Positions 11,883-22,612 of a DNA stretch of 64,000 nucleotides are shown here, piece after piece (the first letter of the stretch is position 1; each line of letters begins with the position of its first letter). Below the pieces are notes generated by a model, which did no database searches, was not told where the DNA came from, and was given only the letters and a program-made list of their open reading frames with translations. Location of the stretch: NCBI RefSeq assembly GCF_021347895.1, contig NC_067123.1, forward strand, positions 434,001 to 498,000, given 5' to 3'. This DNA is from Acanthochromis polyacanthus (lineage: Eukaryota > Chordata > Actinopteri > Pomacentridae). The translations under genes and the position numbers were made by a program.

Positions 11883-12015
11883 CTGGTCTTCTTCCAGTGG
11901 TACGTGGCTATCTTCTGGTCGTCGCTGCTCTTACTGCCGTCCAGCGTGGTTCTGTCCACGGGCAGCGTCAGCTCCTTCTCTGGTCCGGCGTCCGCTGATG
12001 GAGGTTTATTGTTTT
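11883..12015 (-). CDS. KIAA0319L: KIAA0319L exon, start of PKD4
   Basis: The acceptor is GTCTCCAG|AAAACAA and the donor GACCAG|GTCCGT. It encodes residues 533-576: NNKPPSADAGPEKELTLPVD, TTLDGSKSSDDQK and WKKT, matching human PKD4. Confidence 0.93.
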
Positions 12016-12682
12016 CTGGAGACACAGAAGAACCACGGTGAGGAAATGAAACAGAAAACAGAGTCCTGGTCGGTTGTAAAAAGCTGCTGGTGTTCCTCTG
12101 AAAAAGCTTAAAATTAAAGAATCAGATTGGAGGTTAAAGTAACTAAAAACTATAATAAAATAAACAGAGAATTAAAATGATATCCTGTTCTTGTGTTGTG
12201 TTCTGCTTCCAGCTGCTCACATCACTGCAAAAACACAAACTAGACACTAAATGTGTCCACAACGACATAAACCTGGTCAACAATTACCCAGAAATAGTCC
12301 AGAATGACCAGAACTTTTCTAAAATTCATAAAATGTGTCTAAACTGTGTCTAAAACGAGGTGAAATCCGTCCAAAACGACTCAAGTTTATCCAAAAATGA
12401 TCCAAAAAACAGAAAAAAGTCTAAGATGGTTCAAATGTGTCCAAAATAAAATCAGATTGTGTCATTAAGGACCACAGCGTTCTCAAAATAAATGCACTTT
12501 TATGTAGCCATTTTAAACATTTTTCTCTATTTTAATGTTTATTTTTCCGCAGTCCTTCAGCTGTTTCTGCTGCTTTCGTTCTAATTATTCTATAAAACAT
12601 GTGGGTGCTTCATTCAGCTCCTCTGTTCTGGATTTATGTAACATTGGGCTGTGTTCTGTACTTTAACAGAGCCGTGTGTTAC
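12016..12682 (-). other. Intron with a segment duplicated at 55.2 kb
   Basis: 12180-12490 is near-identical, in the same orientation, to about 55205-55510; shared text includes AATAGTCCAGAATGACCAGA. It is composed of degenerate CCAAAATGA modules. No gene is seen. Confidence 0.55.
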
Positions 12683-12806
12683 CGGGCTGTACGATGACGG
12701 TGACCTGAGCCGTGTCCTGCTGTCCGGACGAGTCCGTCACCGTCAGCTGGAAGGTGTAGTCTCCCTCCTGCATGGCCGACAGCTGCAGGATGGGCGTCCT
12801 GACGCC
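12683..12806 (-). CDS. KIAA0319L: KIAA0319L exon, end of PKD3
   Basis: The acceptor is TCTTTCAG|GGCGTC and the donor CCCG|GTAACA. It encodes residues 492-532: GVRTPILQLSAMQEGDYTFQ and AQVTVIVQP, matching human GVRTPTLQLSAMQEGDYTYQ. Confidence 0.93.
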
Positions 12807-13056
12807 CTGAAAGAACCAGAAAAACAGGCTGCTGTTACCCTGAGAACCAGGAGAAACCTCTGCTGCACTGCAAACACTCCAAATCCTATTTGTCTTATTT
12901 TTACACTAAACGTCTCATCCCACTGATTTAAGATAAATTCACTGAACAAGAGACATTTCAGCAAAAAGAGGGACGTGTATTAAGACAATGCATCTGAAAT
13001 ATCTGGAAATTATCTTGTTCTGAGTTGAATTTTAACAGAAAACTCAAATAAGTTTG
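12807..13056 (-). other. Short intron stretch before MITE copy A
   Basis: Unremarkable AT-rich intron. Nothing is recognised. Confidence 0.4.
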
Positions 13057-13542
13057 ACCCTCATGTCGTCCTGCAGATTAAATTAAGCCGTTTTAAAAGA
13101 TCTATGTTCACAGTGAAGCTTCTGATGTCCACATTTTATACATTTTTGGTGGAAAACAGAAATGTTAAAAACGTTTCTTTAAGAACATTCACATAAAAAT
13201 CAACCAAAATCCAGAGAATTTTCTGGATTTTGGTTGATTTTTATGTGAATGTTCTTAAAGAAAATATCAGAAGTTTTACTGATAAATATGGAATCACTTC
13301 AGATATTTTTAGGATTTTTTGAAGGTTTTTACTCATTTTGTTGAAAATATTTACAATAATATTCTTGCCACATTTGGAGGATTTTTAAATAAAACTTTTA
13401 AGGAATTATTGGAATTTTCTTCCTGAAGGTTTCGTGAATTTTCACAAATGTGGGCATTTTTTTTGAGGATTGTTTTTTGGGGGATTTTTTTCAGACAAGG
13501 AAAATATTTTTTGGTTCCTATAAATGAAGACAACAGGAGGGT
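13057..13542. mobile_element. MITE, copy A, with a perfect 42-nt hairpin
   Basis: The ends are ACCCTCATGTCGTCCTG and its inverted partner ending AGACAACAGGAGGGT, a terminal inverted repeat common in fish genomes. Two further copies are at 24216-24724 and 37125-37384. Inside, 13174-13215 and 13222-13263 are perfect 42-nt inverted arms around a 6-nt loop. There is no coding capacity. Superfamily is not determined and no clear target duplication is visible. Confidence 0.65.
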
Positions 13543-13877
13543 TAAAACATCTTAAATTAGGAGGCTACATGAAAACAGAAATCTATTTTTGAGTGAAAAA
13601 CTGCTTGTCTTTGTTTTGTTTTTTAGCATGTCTGGCTTATTTTAAGACACCCAAGCTTGATCCTGGTAAAATAGAACTTAAAATAAGTTTTCCAGCTAAT
13701 TTTAACATCTCAGTATTCTAAATGTCACATCTTATTTCCAGAAATCTCACCCAAGACATTTTTAACTTGTTCTATTGGCAGATTTTTCCTCTTATTTCGA
13801 GGTAAAAGCTCTTTGAAATCAGTTTGTTTTCCCTGTTCTGAGAGGAGCCTTTTCTGCAGTGAGTGACGCCGTTCACC
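13543..13877 (-). other. Intron between two MITEs
   Basis: AT-rich sequence with TTAAAATAAG-type motifs. No gene is seen. Confidence 0.4.
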
Positions 13878-14231
13878 TAGCCTAGCCACGCTAGACCCAT
13901 GTTCTGAAGACGCAAGGGTCTAGGACCGCTCGACAGGGAGGGAGGCGGCTAAAAGGTTGTCTATCAAATCACTCTGCAGCAATTGGGTAGGTATACAACC
14001 AATCAGTGCAACGAATAGGCTCCTAGAGCGCCGGAAATCAGAGGATGCGGGAGTTCGGTGAAGCCTTATTTATTCAGTCAATGGGTGAAGCTCAAGTATA
14101 TTACAGACATGTTAACAGAAAGATTATTCAGAGTCTGTGCTAATGGAGCTCAACCACTGTTGTCGTTTTTGTTGTCGACCCTGGCAGAGAATTAAATTTG
14201 TTGCCGTGGGTTGTCTAGCGCGGCTAGGCTA
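13878..14231. mobile_element. MITE with TAGCCTAGCC ends (short copy)
   Basis: 354 bp with terminal inverted repeats TAGCCTAGCCACGCTAGAC and the reverse of CTAGCCTAGCCGCGCTAGAC. About 150 bp at its left side match, inverted, the right side of the longer element at 35001-35573. Flanking 8-mers do not match each other, so the target duplication is lost or altered. It ends about 10 bp before the 35-bp minisatellite. Confidence 0.7.
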
Positions 14232-14242
14232 GTGTTTCCATT

Positions 14243-15120
14243 CACCTTCATCTCCACCACTTTGTCTTTGCTCTCCTCACCTGCATCTCCACCACTTTGT
14301 CTTTGCTCTCCTCACCTGCATCTCCACCACTTTGTCTTTGCTCTCCTCACCTTCATCTCCACCACTTTGTCTTTGCTCTCCTCACCTTCATCTCCACCAC
14401 TTTGTCTTTGCTCTCCTCACCTGCATCTCCACCACTTTGTCTTTGCTCTCCTCACCTTCATCTCCACCACTTTGTCTTTGCTCTCCTCACCTGCATCTCC
14501 ACCACTTTGTCTTTGCTCTCCTCACCTTCATCTCCACCACTTCGTCTTTGCTCTCCTCACCTTCATCTCCACCACTTTGTCTTTGCTCTCCTCACCTGCA
14601 TCTCCACCACTTTGTCTTTACTCTCCTCACCTTCATCTCCACCACTTTGTCTTTGCTCTCCTCACCTTCATCTCCACCACTTTGTCTTTGCTCTCCTCAC
14701 CTTCATCTCCACCACTTCGTCTTTGCTCTCCTCACCTTCATTTCCACCACTTTGTCTTTGCTCTCCTCACCTGCATCTCCACCACTTTGTCTTTACTCTC
14801 CTCACCTTCATCTCCACCACTTTGTCTTTGCTCTCCTCACCTTCATCTCCACCACTTTGTCTTTGCTCTCCTCACCTGCATCTCCACCACTTTGTCTTTG
14901 CTCTCCTCACCTTCATCTCCACCACTTTGTCTTTGCTCTCCTCACCTGCATCTCCACCACTTTGTCTTTACTCTCCTCACCTGCATCTCCACCACTTTGT
15001 CTTTGCTCTCCTCACCTGCATCTCCACCACTTTGTCTTTGCTCTCCTCACCTGCATCTCCACCACTTTGTCTTTGCTCTCCTCACCTGCATCTCCACCAC
15101 TTTGTCTTTGCTCTCCGGGC
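14243..15120. repeat. 35-bp minisatellite made of an exon end plus 5' splice site
   Basis: The units are exactly 35 bp. On the sense strand each reads GTGAGGAGAGCAAAGACAAA followed by GTGGTGGAGATGCAG, or ATGAAG in place of ATGCAG. The exon-side edge overlaps coding sequence of the 15086-15208 exon (ESKDKVVEMQ). Donors fall at 14281 + 35n up to 15086 without any indel, plus a partial one at 14246, about 25 in all. Long plus-strand open frames of about 300 codons across it are composition artefacts. Confidence 0.95.
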
Positions 15121-15208
15121 TCAGCGACCACTCGTAGGACAGCGAGTCGTGGTCGTCGGTGCTCTGGTTGCCGTAGAGACTGATGTGGTTCCGGGGCAGC
15201 TGGATGAC
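15086..15208 (-). CDS. KIAA0319L: KIAA0319L exon, PKD3, whose 3' end seeded a minisatellite
   Basis: The acceptor is CCTGCAG|GTCATC and the in-frame donor ATGCAG|GTGAGG at 15086/15085. The exon is exactly 41 codons, phase 0 at both ends, encoding VIQLPRNHISLYGNQSTDDH and ending KDKVVEMQ, like human GKVVEMQ. The last 27-30 exon bases and the donor are repeated about 24 more times downstream at a 35-bp period. Only the first donor keeps the frame. Confidence 0.9.
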
Positions 15209-15296
15209 CTGCAGGAAGTGTGTTGTTCAGCTCTGAGTCAGCGTACGTACTTCAGCTGTTAATCCCTGTAGTTCAGCTTCAGACAGCAGCACTGAC

Positions 15297-15402
15297 CTGG
15301 TTGGGGCCGGCGTTGGCCACCGGCCGGTAGTCCTTGGCTTTGTTGACGGAGAGGGTGGCCAGAGTCCAGTTAGTGGCTCCGTCTGAGTCGGTCACCGTCA
15401 GA
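15297..15402 (-). CDS. KIAA0319L: KIAA0319L exon, PKD2 to PKD3
   Basis: The acceptor is TTCCAG|TCTGACG and the donor ACCAG|GTCAGT. It encodes residues 415-450: LTVTDSDGATNWTLATLSVN then KDYRPVANAGPNQ, the PKD2/PKD3 junction. Confidence 0.92.
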
Positions 15403-16447
15403 CTGGAAGACATGGAGAGGATTAAAACTGATCCAGGCTCAGCATTTTAACCTCTACAACCAGCCACCGGGTCTCAAAGACGGATTTCATTTAATTAACT
15501 TTCTATTTATTGATTGTTCAGAACAGGAAAAAGAGAGAAAAACAACAAGAAAAGACTGATTTTTTTTTTGTAATTTCTATTTATAAATTTTTCAAAACAG
15601 AAAAAAAGGAAAAAAACACAAAAAAGACGTATTTTTTACCTTCATTTTTATCGATTTTTCACAACAAGAAAAAGATGAAATTAAGAAAAAAAAAAGACAA
15701 AAAATATATTTTTTCTACTTTCTTTTTAATGATTCTTTAGAACAGGAAAAAAAAGAAAAAAAAAAGATGTGTTTTTTTATTTTTATGACTATTTTTATCA
15801 GTTGTTCAGAACAGGAAAAAAAATTTGAAAAAAACAAAATAAGACGTTTTTTTCAACTTTTTTCAACTGATTTTTCAGAACAAGAAAAAAGAGGAAAAAA
15901 ATAAAAATATGGGTTTCTTAAAAAACATCTTTTTATTAATTTCTCAGAACAGGAAAAAAAAGAAACAAAAACACCCAAAAAACAAAAACATATGTTTTTT
16001 TACTTAATTTTTATCAATTTTTCACAACAAGAAAAAAAGATGAAATTAAGAGAAAAAAACACAAAAAAGGTATTTTTTCTACTTTCTTTTTAGTGATTCT
16101 TGAGAACAGGAAAAAAATTTAAAAATAAGATGTGTTTTTTATTTTTATGACTATTTTTATCAATTGTTCAGAACAGACATTTAAAAAAAAAAATCCTGAC
16201 AACCCCCCCCCCCCACCAAAAAAACACATTTTTTTTAAATTCAGGAAAAAAATCTGATTTTTAAATTTTTTTATATATTTTTCATAACAGGGGAAAAAGC
16301 TGATAAAAATCTAATGTAATATAATAAATAAATGATGTAATCAGTGCTAATATTGTCTGGTTTGAGAGGCTTCAGTTCTGTTGGAGGTTGATCAGAACGT
16401 CCTGTCTAGAGACACATCAGGATAAATGAGCAATAAACGAGGTGTAC
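15403..16447 (-). repeat. Degenerate poly-A/poly-T repeat field
   Basis: 15500-16290 consists of about ten diverged copies of a 60-75 bp unit containing TTCAGAACAGGAAAAAA and ATTTTTATCAATTTTTC, with homopolymer runs including C10 at 16203-16214. No coding sequence is seen. Confidence 0.7.
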
Positions 16448-16580
16448 TTGAAGGTGTAGTTTCCCGGCACCAGGCTGGTCAGGGTGAGGACCTGGGTGTC
16501 AGCAGAGACCTTCTCCTCCCTCAGAGGACCTTTCACTTCCTCCCAGTGCCACGACACCACCTTATCGTCGTCGGTGCTCT
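16448..16580 (-). CDS. KIAA0319L: KIAA0319L exon, middle of PKD2
   Basis: The acceptor is TTTTTCAG|AGAGC and the donor TTCAA|GTACAC. It encodes residues 371-414 with STDDDKVV, WHWEEVKGPLREEK and LVPGNYTF; the human protein has the same WEELKGPLREEK core. Confidence 0.93.
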
Positions 16581-16942
16581 CTGAAAAAGACATGAAACAA
16601 GACAAGATGTTTCAGGTTCTTCAACTGGAGGTAAATGGGAGTTTGTGGAAACAGTGGATCATTTGGCATCTACAGATCCATCAGAGAGCAGAAACAGAGC
16701 TACAAGAAGGTGGAAACTGGACTTAACAAATGGACCAAGAACTCCTAATAACTGATGAAGAGTGTGTGAAAAAACTGAAGACAAAATCATTAAACTGTCT
16801 GAGAAACATTAAGAAAACATCTTAAAAACATGAAAATTCCTTAAAAATGTTCTAAAAAGAAAAATATGGAGTAAAGAACAGCTGCTTCAGGAAGATGAGT
16901 GTCTAAATAACAAAGTTAAATGTGTGTTTGTTGGAGACTCAC
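16581..16942 (-). other. Intron without features
   Basis: 16660-16800 resembles 27000-27130 (CATCAGAGAGCAGAAACAGA), a local dispersed duplicate. Otherwise nothing. Confidence 0.45.
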
Positions 16943-17035
16943 GGCTGCCGTCGATCACCGTCGAGCTCGTCGGTAACGAGATCTCCTGGAACTTTGGGGA
17001 AACCACGGCGACGGGAGGCTTGTTTACCCGCGGCT
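16943..17035 (-). CDS. KIAA0319L: KIAA0319L exon, start of PKD2
   Basis: The acceptor is CTGACAG|AGCCG and the donor AGCC|GTGAGT. It encodes residues 340-370, PRVNKPPVAVVSPKFQEISL and on to STVIDGS, matching human PKD2. Confidence 0.93.
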
Positions 17036-17818
17036 CTGTCAGGCAGAAAACAGGAATTAACTGAGCGAGCTGCTCGGCTGTTAGAGGGAGGAAGATCTGA
17101 GGTCATGGAGTCGACTGAACAAGAACTGTGGACCGACTAATGCTGGTTTCATCTCATTTAAACTGAAGAGAAACGCATGCAGACCGACAAACTGATCCTA
17201 GTTTAATCCAGTCCAGTCTGATCTCCAGTAAAACCAGTATAACCACAGCTCCTAATGGTTCCTTTGTTTGTTTGTTTTATTTTCCATCAAAGGAACACAA
17301 CATTTAGTCACCTGGAACTGAACCATGGAGGATTTACTGGAGGATCACAACCACAGAAGAAGACAAAGAAAGGACACAAAAAACAACAAATATAACACAA
17401 ATATTTAAAAATGAGACACAAACTGACAATAGCGAGAAACAAAATGACAAAAATGAGACAAACGACACAAAACAAAAAAGACACAAAAGTAAGAAAGCGA
17501 CCAAAAAACTGACAAGCAACAAAATTTAACAAAGAATGACAATAGTGAAAAACTAAACGACAAAAAAGACAAAATGCCAAAAATGAAACACAAAATAATG
17601 AACAAAGCAAAACAAAAAATGACAAAAAAACCAACAAAAATGAGACAAAATGCGACAAAAACGACAAAACAACAATAAACAAAGAACAATCTGGTATTTT
17701 ACTTTCTGATCCAAACAACTTGTCATGGTCTAGAAATGATTTTAAATTTATAGTTTTACTAATTTACAATCTGCAGTTAATGTCTTCTCTGTAATTTTTA
17801 CACTTTGAGGGCCGGATT
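17036..17818 (-). other. Intron with degenerate ACAAAA modules
   Basis: 17340-17690 is A-rich with repeated GACACAAAA/GACAAAAA modules similar to those at 56.2-57.6 kb. The open frames on the minus strand (up to 136 codons, Phe/Leu/Val/Cys only) are artefacts. Confidence 0.5.
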
Positions 17819-20800
17819 GGACCCTCTGGAGGACCGCTTTTGGTCCACGGGCCTCATGTTGGACCCTCTGGAGGACCGCTTTTGGTCCACGGGCCTCATG
17901 TTGGACCCTCTGGAGGACCGCTTTTGGACCACGGGCCTCATGTTGGACCCTCTGGAGGACCACTTTTGGACCACGGGCCTCATGTTGGACCCTCTGGAGG
18001 ACCGCTTTTGGCCCACGGGCCTCATGTTGGACCCTCTGGAGGACCACTTTTGGTCCACGGGCCTCATGTTGGACCCTCTGGAGGACCGCTTTTGGTCCAC
18101 GGGCCTCATGTTGGACCCTCTGGAGGACCGCTTTTGGACCACGGGCCTCATGTTGGACCCTCTGGAGGACCACTTTTGGCCCACGGGCCTCATGTTGGAC
18201 CCTCTGGAGGACCACTTTTGGACCACGGGCCTCATGTTGGACCCTCTGGAGGACCGCTTTTGGCCCACGGGCCTCATGTTGGACCCTCTGGAGGACCGCT
18301 TTTGGACCACGGGCCTCATGTTGGACCCTCTGGAGGACCGCTTTTGGACCACGGGCCTCATGTTGGATCCTCTGGAGGACCGCTTTTGGTCCACGGGCCT
18401 CATGTTGGACCCTCTGGAGGACCGCTTTTGGACCACGGGCCTCATGTTGGACCCTCTGGAGGACCGCTTTTGGACCACGGGCCTCATGTTGGACCCTCTG
18501 GAGGACCGCTTTTGGCCCACGGGCCTCATGTTGGACCCTCTGGAGGACCACTTTTGGTCCACGGGCCTCATGTTGGACCCTCTGGAGGACCGCTTTTGGT
18601 CCACGGGCCTCATGTTGGACCCTCTGGAGGACCGCTTTTGGCCCACGGGCCTCATGTTGGACCCTCTGGAGGACCGCTTTTGGCCCACGGGCCTCATGTT
18701 GGACCCTCTGGAGGACCACTTTTGGCCCACGGGCCTCATGTTGGACCCTCTGGAGGACCACTTTTGGCCCACGGGCCTCATGTTGGACCCTCTGGAGGAC
18801 CGCTTTTGGCCCACGGGCCTCATGTTGGACCCTCTGGAGGACCGCTTTTGGTCCACGGGCCTCATGTTGGACCCTCTGGAGGACCGCTTTTGGTCCACGG
18901 GCCTCATGTTGGACCCTCTGGAGGACCGCTTTTGGACCACGGGCCTCATGTTGGACCCTCTGGAGGACCGCTTTTGGACCACGGGCCTCATGTTGGACCC
19001 TCTGGAGGACCGCTTTTGGCCCACGGGCCTCATGTTGGACCCTCTGGAGGACCGCTTTTGGTCCACGGGCCTCATGTTGGACCCTCTGGAGGACCGCTTT
19101 TGGTCCACGGGCCTCATGTTGGACCCTCTGGAGGACCGCTTTTGGACCACGGGCCTCATGTTGGACCCTCTGGAGGACCACTTTTGGCCCACGGGCCTCA
19201 TGTTGGACCCTCTGGAGGACCACTTTTGGCCCACGGGCCTCATGTTGGACCCTCTGGAGGACCACTTTTGGCCCACGGGCCTCATGTTGGACCCTCTGGA
19301 GGACCGCTTTTGGCCCACGGGCCTCATGTTGGACCCTCTGGAGGACCGCTTTTGGCCCACGGGCCTCATGTTGGACCCTCTGGAGGACCGCTTTTGGCCC
19401 ACGGGCCTCATGTTGGACCCTCTGGAGGACCGCTTTTGGTCCACGGGCCTCATGTTGGACCCTCTGGAGGACCTCTTTTGGTCCACGGGCCTCATGTTGG
19501 ACCCTCTGGAGGACCGCTTTTGGACCACGGGCCTCATGTTGGACCCTCTGGAGGACCGCTTTTGGACCACGGGCCTCATGTTGGACCCTCTGGAGGACCG
19601 CTTTTGGCCCACGGGCCTCATGTTGGACCCTCTGGAGGACCACTTTTGGTCCACGGGCCTCATGTTGGACCCTCTGGAGGACCGCTTTTGGTCCACGGGC
19701 CTCATGTTGGACCCTCTGGAGGACCGCTTTTGGACCACGGGCCTCATGTTGGACCCTCTGGAGGACCACTTTTGGCCCACGGGCCTCATGTTGGACCCTC
19801 TGGAGGACCACTTTTGGACCACGGGCCTCATGTTGGACCCTCTGGAGGACCACTTTTGGCCCACGGGCCTCATGTTGGACCCTCTGGAGGACCACTTTTG
19901 GACCACGGGCCTCATGTTGGACCCTCTGGAGGACCACTTTTGGCCCACGGGCCTCATGTTGGACCCTCTGGAGGACCGCTTTTGGCCCACGGGCCTCATG
20001 TTGGACCCTCTGGAGGACCGCTTTTGGTCCACGGGCCTCATGTTGGACCCTCTGGAGGACCACTTTTGGCCCACGGGCCTCATGTTGGACCCTCTGGCCC
20101 ACGGGCCTCATGTTGGACCCTCTGGAGGACCACTTTTGGACCACGGGCCTCATGTTGGACCCTCTGGAGGACCACTTTTGGACCACGGGCCTCATGTTGG
20201 ACCCTCTGGAGGACCACTTTTGGCCCACGGGCCTCATGTTGGACCCTCTGGAGGACCGCTTTTGGTCCACGGGCCTCATGTTGGACCCTCTGGAGGACCG
20301 CTTTTGGATCACGGGCCTCATGTTGGACCCTCTGGAGGACCGCTTTTGGACCACGGGCCTCATGTTGGACCCTCTGGAGGACCGCTTTTGGATCACGGGC
20401 CTCATGTTGGACCCTCTGGAGGACCACTTTTGGTCCACAGGCTTCATGTCGGACCCTCTGGAGGACCGCTTTTGGACCACGGGCCTCATGTTGGACCCTC
20501 TGGAGGACCGCTTTTGGTCCACGGGCCTCATGTCGGACCCTCTGGAGGACCGCTTTTGGTCCACGGGCCTCATGTTGGACCCTCTGGAGGACCACTTTTG
20601 GCCCACGGGCCTCATGTTGGACCCTCTGGAGGACCGCTTTTGGTCCACGGGCCTCATGTTGGACCCTCTGGAGGACCACTTTTGGACCACGGGCCTCATG
20701 TTGGACCCTCTGGAGGACCGCTTTTGGTCCACGGGCCTCATGTTGGACCCTCTGGAGGACCACTTTTGGTCCACGGGCCTCGTGTTGGACCATCTGGAGG

Positions 20801-21889
20801 ACCACTTTTGGTCCACGGGCCTCATGTTGGACCCTCTGGAGGACCGCTTTTGGTCCATGGGCCTCATGTTGGACCCTCTGGAGGACCACTTTTGGTCCAT
20901 GGGCCTCATGTTGGACCCTCTGGAGGACCGCTTTTGGTCCATGGGCCTCATGTTGGACCCTCTGGAGGACCACTTTTGGTCCGCGGGCCTCATGTTGGAC
21001 CCTCTGGAGAACCGCTTTTGGACCACGGGCCTCATGTTGGACCCTCTGGAGGACCTCTTTTGGTCCATGGGCCTCATGTTGGACCCTCTGGAGAACCGCT
21101 TTTGGACCACGGGCCTCATGTTGGACCCTCTGGAGGACCTCTTTTGGTCCACGGGCCTCATGTTGGACCATCTGGAGGACCACTTTTGGCCCACGGGCCT
21201 CATGTTGGACCATCTGGAGGACCGCTTTTGGACCACGGGCCTCATGTTGGACCCTCTGGAGGACCACTTTTGGTCCACGGGCCTCATGTTGGACCATCTG
21301 GAGGACCACTTTTGGCCCACGGGCCTCATGTTGGACCATCTGGAGGACCGCTTTTGGACCACGGGCCTCATGTTGGACCCTCTGGAGGACCGCTTTTGGT
21401 CCACGGGCCTCATGTTGGACCCTCTGGAGGACCACTTTTGGTCCGCGGGCCTCTTGTTGGACCCTCTGGAGGACCGCTTTTGGTCCACGGGCCTCATGTT
21501 GGACCCTCTGGAGGACCGCTTTTGGTCCACGGGCCTCATGTTGGACCATCTGGAGGACCACTTTTGGTCCGCGGGCCTCTTGTTGGACCCTCTGGAGGAC
21601 CGCTTTTGGTCCACGGGCCTCATGTTGGACCCTCTGGAGGACCGCTTTTGGTCCGCGGGCCTCATGTTGGACCCTCTGGAGGACCGCTTTTGGTCCGCGG
21701 GCCTCTTGTTGGACCCTCTGGAGGACCGCTTTTGGTCCACGGGCCTCATGTTGGACCCTCTGGAGGACCGCTTTTGGTCCACGGGCCTCTTGTTGGACCC
21801 TCTGGAGGACCGCTTTTGGTCCACGGGCCTCATGTTGGACCCTCTGGAGGACCGCTTTTGGTCCGCGGGCCTCATGTTGGACCCTCTGG
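17819..21889. repeat. 4.07-kb, 42-bp minisatellite of about 97 units
   Basis: The unit begins GGACCCTCTGGAGGACCGCT and ends CACGGGCCTCATGTT. Variation is concentrated at two sites: GGACCG/GGACCA and TTGGT/TTGGA/TTGGC. A 28-bp unit near 20090-20117 has a 14-bp deletion and shifts all reading frames. Units right of about 20,400 carry extra variants (CATCT, TTGTT, CATGGG, GCGGG, AGAACC). The unit resembles the subterminal and terminal sequence of vertebrate hAT transposons. Because 42 is a multiple of 3 and stops are absent, open frames of 1350-1375 codons exist on both strands; they are not genes. Confidence 0.95.
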
Positions 21890-22612
21890 TGTAGATGATG
21901 TTACTGCTGAACCAAGCTGAGAATTTCCACTAAAGAACCTGCAGACGTGCACCGTTTTAAAATCAGAAACCAGTAACAAACACAGTTTTTATGGTTATTC
22001 AGTGGTTTATTTCAATCTCAGCAGAATCAGAGCTATAAAAGCGCCGTGCTGTTAGCAGTAACAACAACTACTACTACAGTGTGGTATTTTCAGGGTGTTG
22101 GTCGGTACTAATGTCAGAGAAACATCCCATAATGTCTCTCTGTCAGTGTGGCTGAGAGGAACTCTCTTTTCCACAAACACTCTTCTACCTTCTTACATAA
22201 TTTATCGACTGATGCAGAAAACATCAAAACATGAGTCACTGTGGGTTCATTAGAACCTTTAAACTCTCTGGACCCCAAAATCTGCCGTCAGGTTTGAAAG
22301 ACGTGTTATTTATTTTTTTAAATCCCCAGTATTTTACCATCCATGGAAGCAGAAACAGTAAAAACAGAAAGAATCACCGGATTTTCCACTTTCCTGATGG
22401 TTCTTCTTCACCTGTGAAATGCAGGAAAATTAAACAAATCTGAGCTTAAAGCTGTGATATTATAACACATTTGGTTCTTTTATTTTTTTGGTAAACCTTT
22501 ATTTCCCTCTTTGTTTCTGTTTCCATCAGTCTGGCAGCCAGGAAGTAGAAAATGTATCGGTTCTTTCTGTTTTTATGGTTCCTGGTTCTGATAAATGGTG
22601 TAACTTTGGACA
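21890..22612 (-). other. Intron without recognisable features
   Basis: Unique AT-rich intron. I see no gene or repeat family. Confidence 0.4.

Noticed and set aside
14243..15120. CRISPR-like regular repeats
   Set aside because: The repeats are head-to-tail without variable spacers, in a vertebrate genome; they are minisatellites.
14211..15262. Three overlapping open frames of 283-321 codons (Leu/Ser/His/Phe repeats)
   Set aside because: Antisense reading of the 35-bp donor-site array; present in all three frames because 35 is not a multiple of 3.
17748..21920. Very long open frames on both strands across the 42-bp array (up to 1375 codons)
   Set aside because: A 42-bp unit without stops stays open in several frames at once. 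Frame changes coincide with the 14-bp deletion unit. Not genes.
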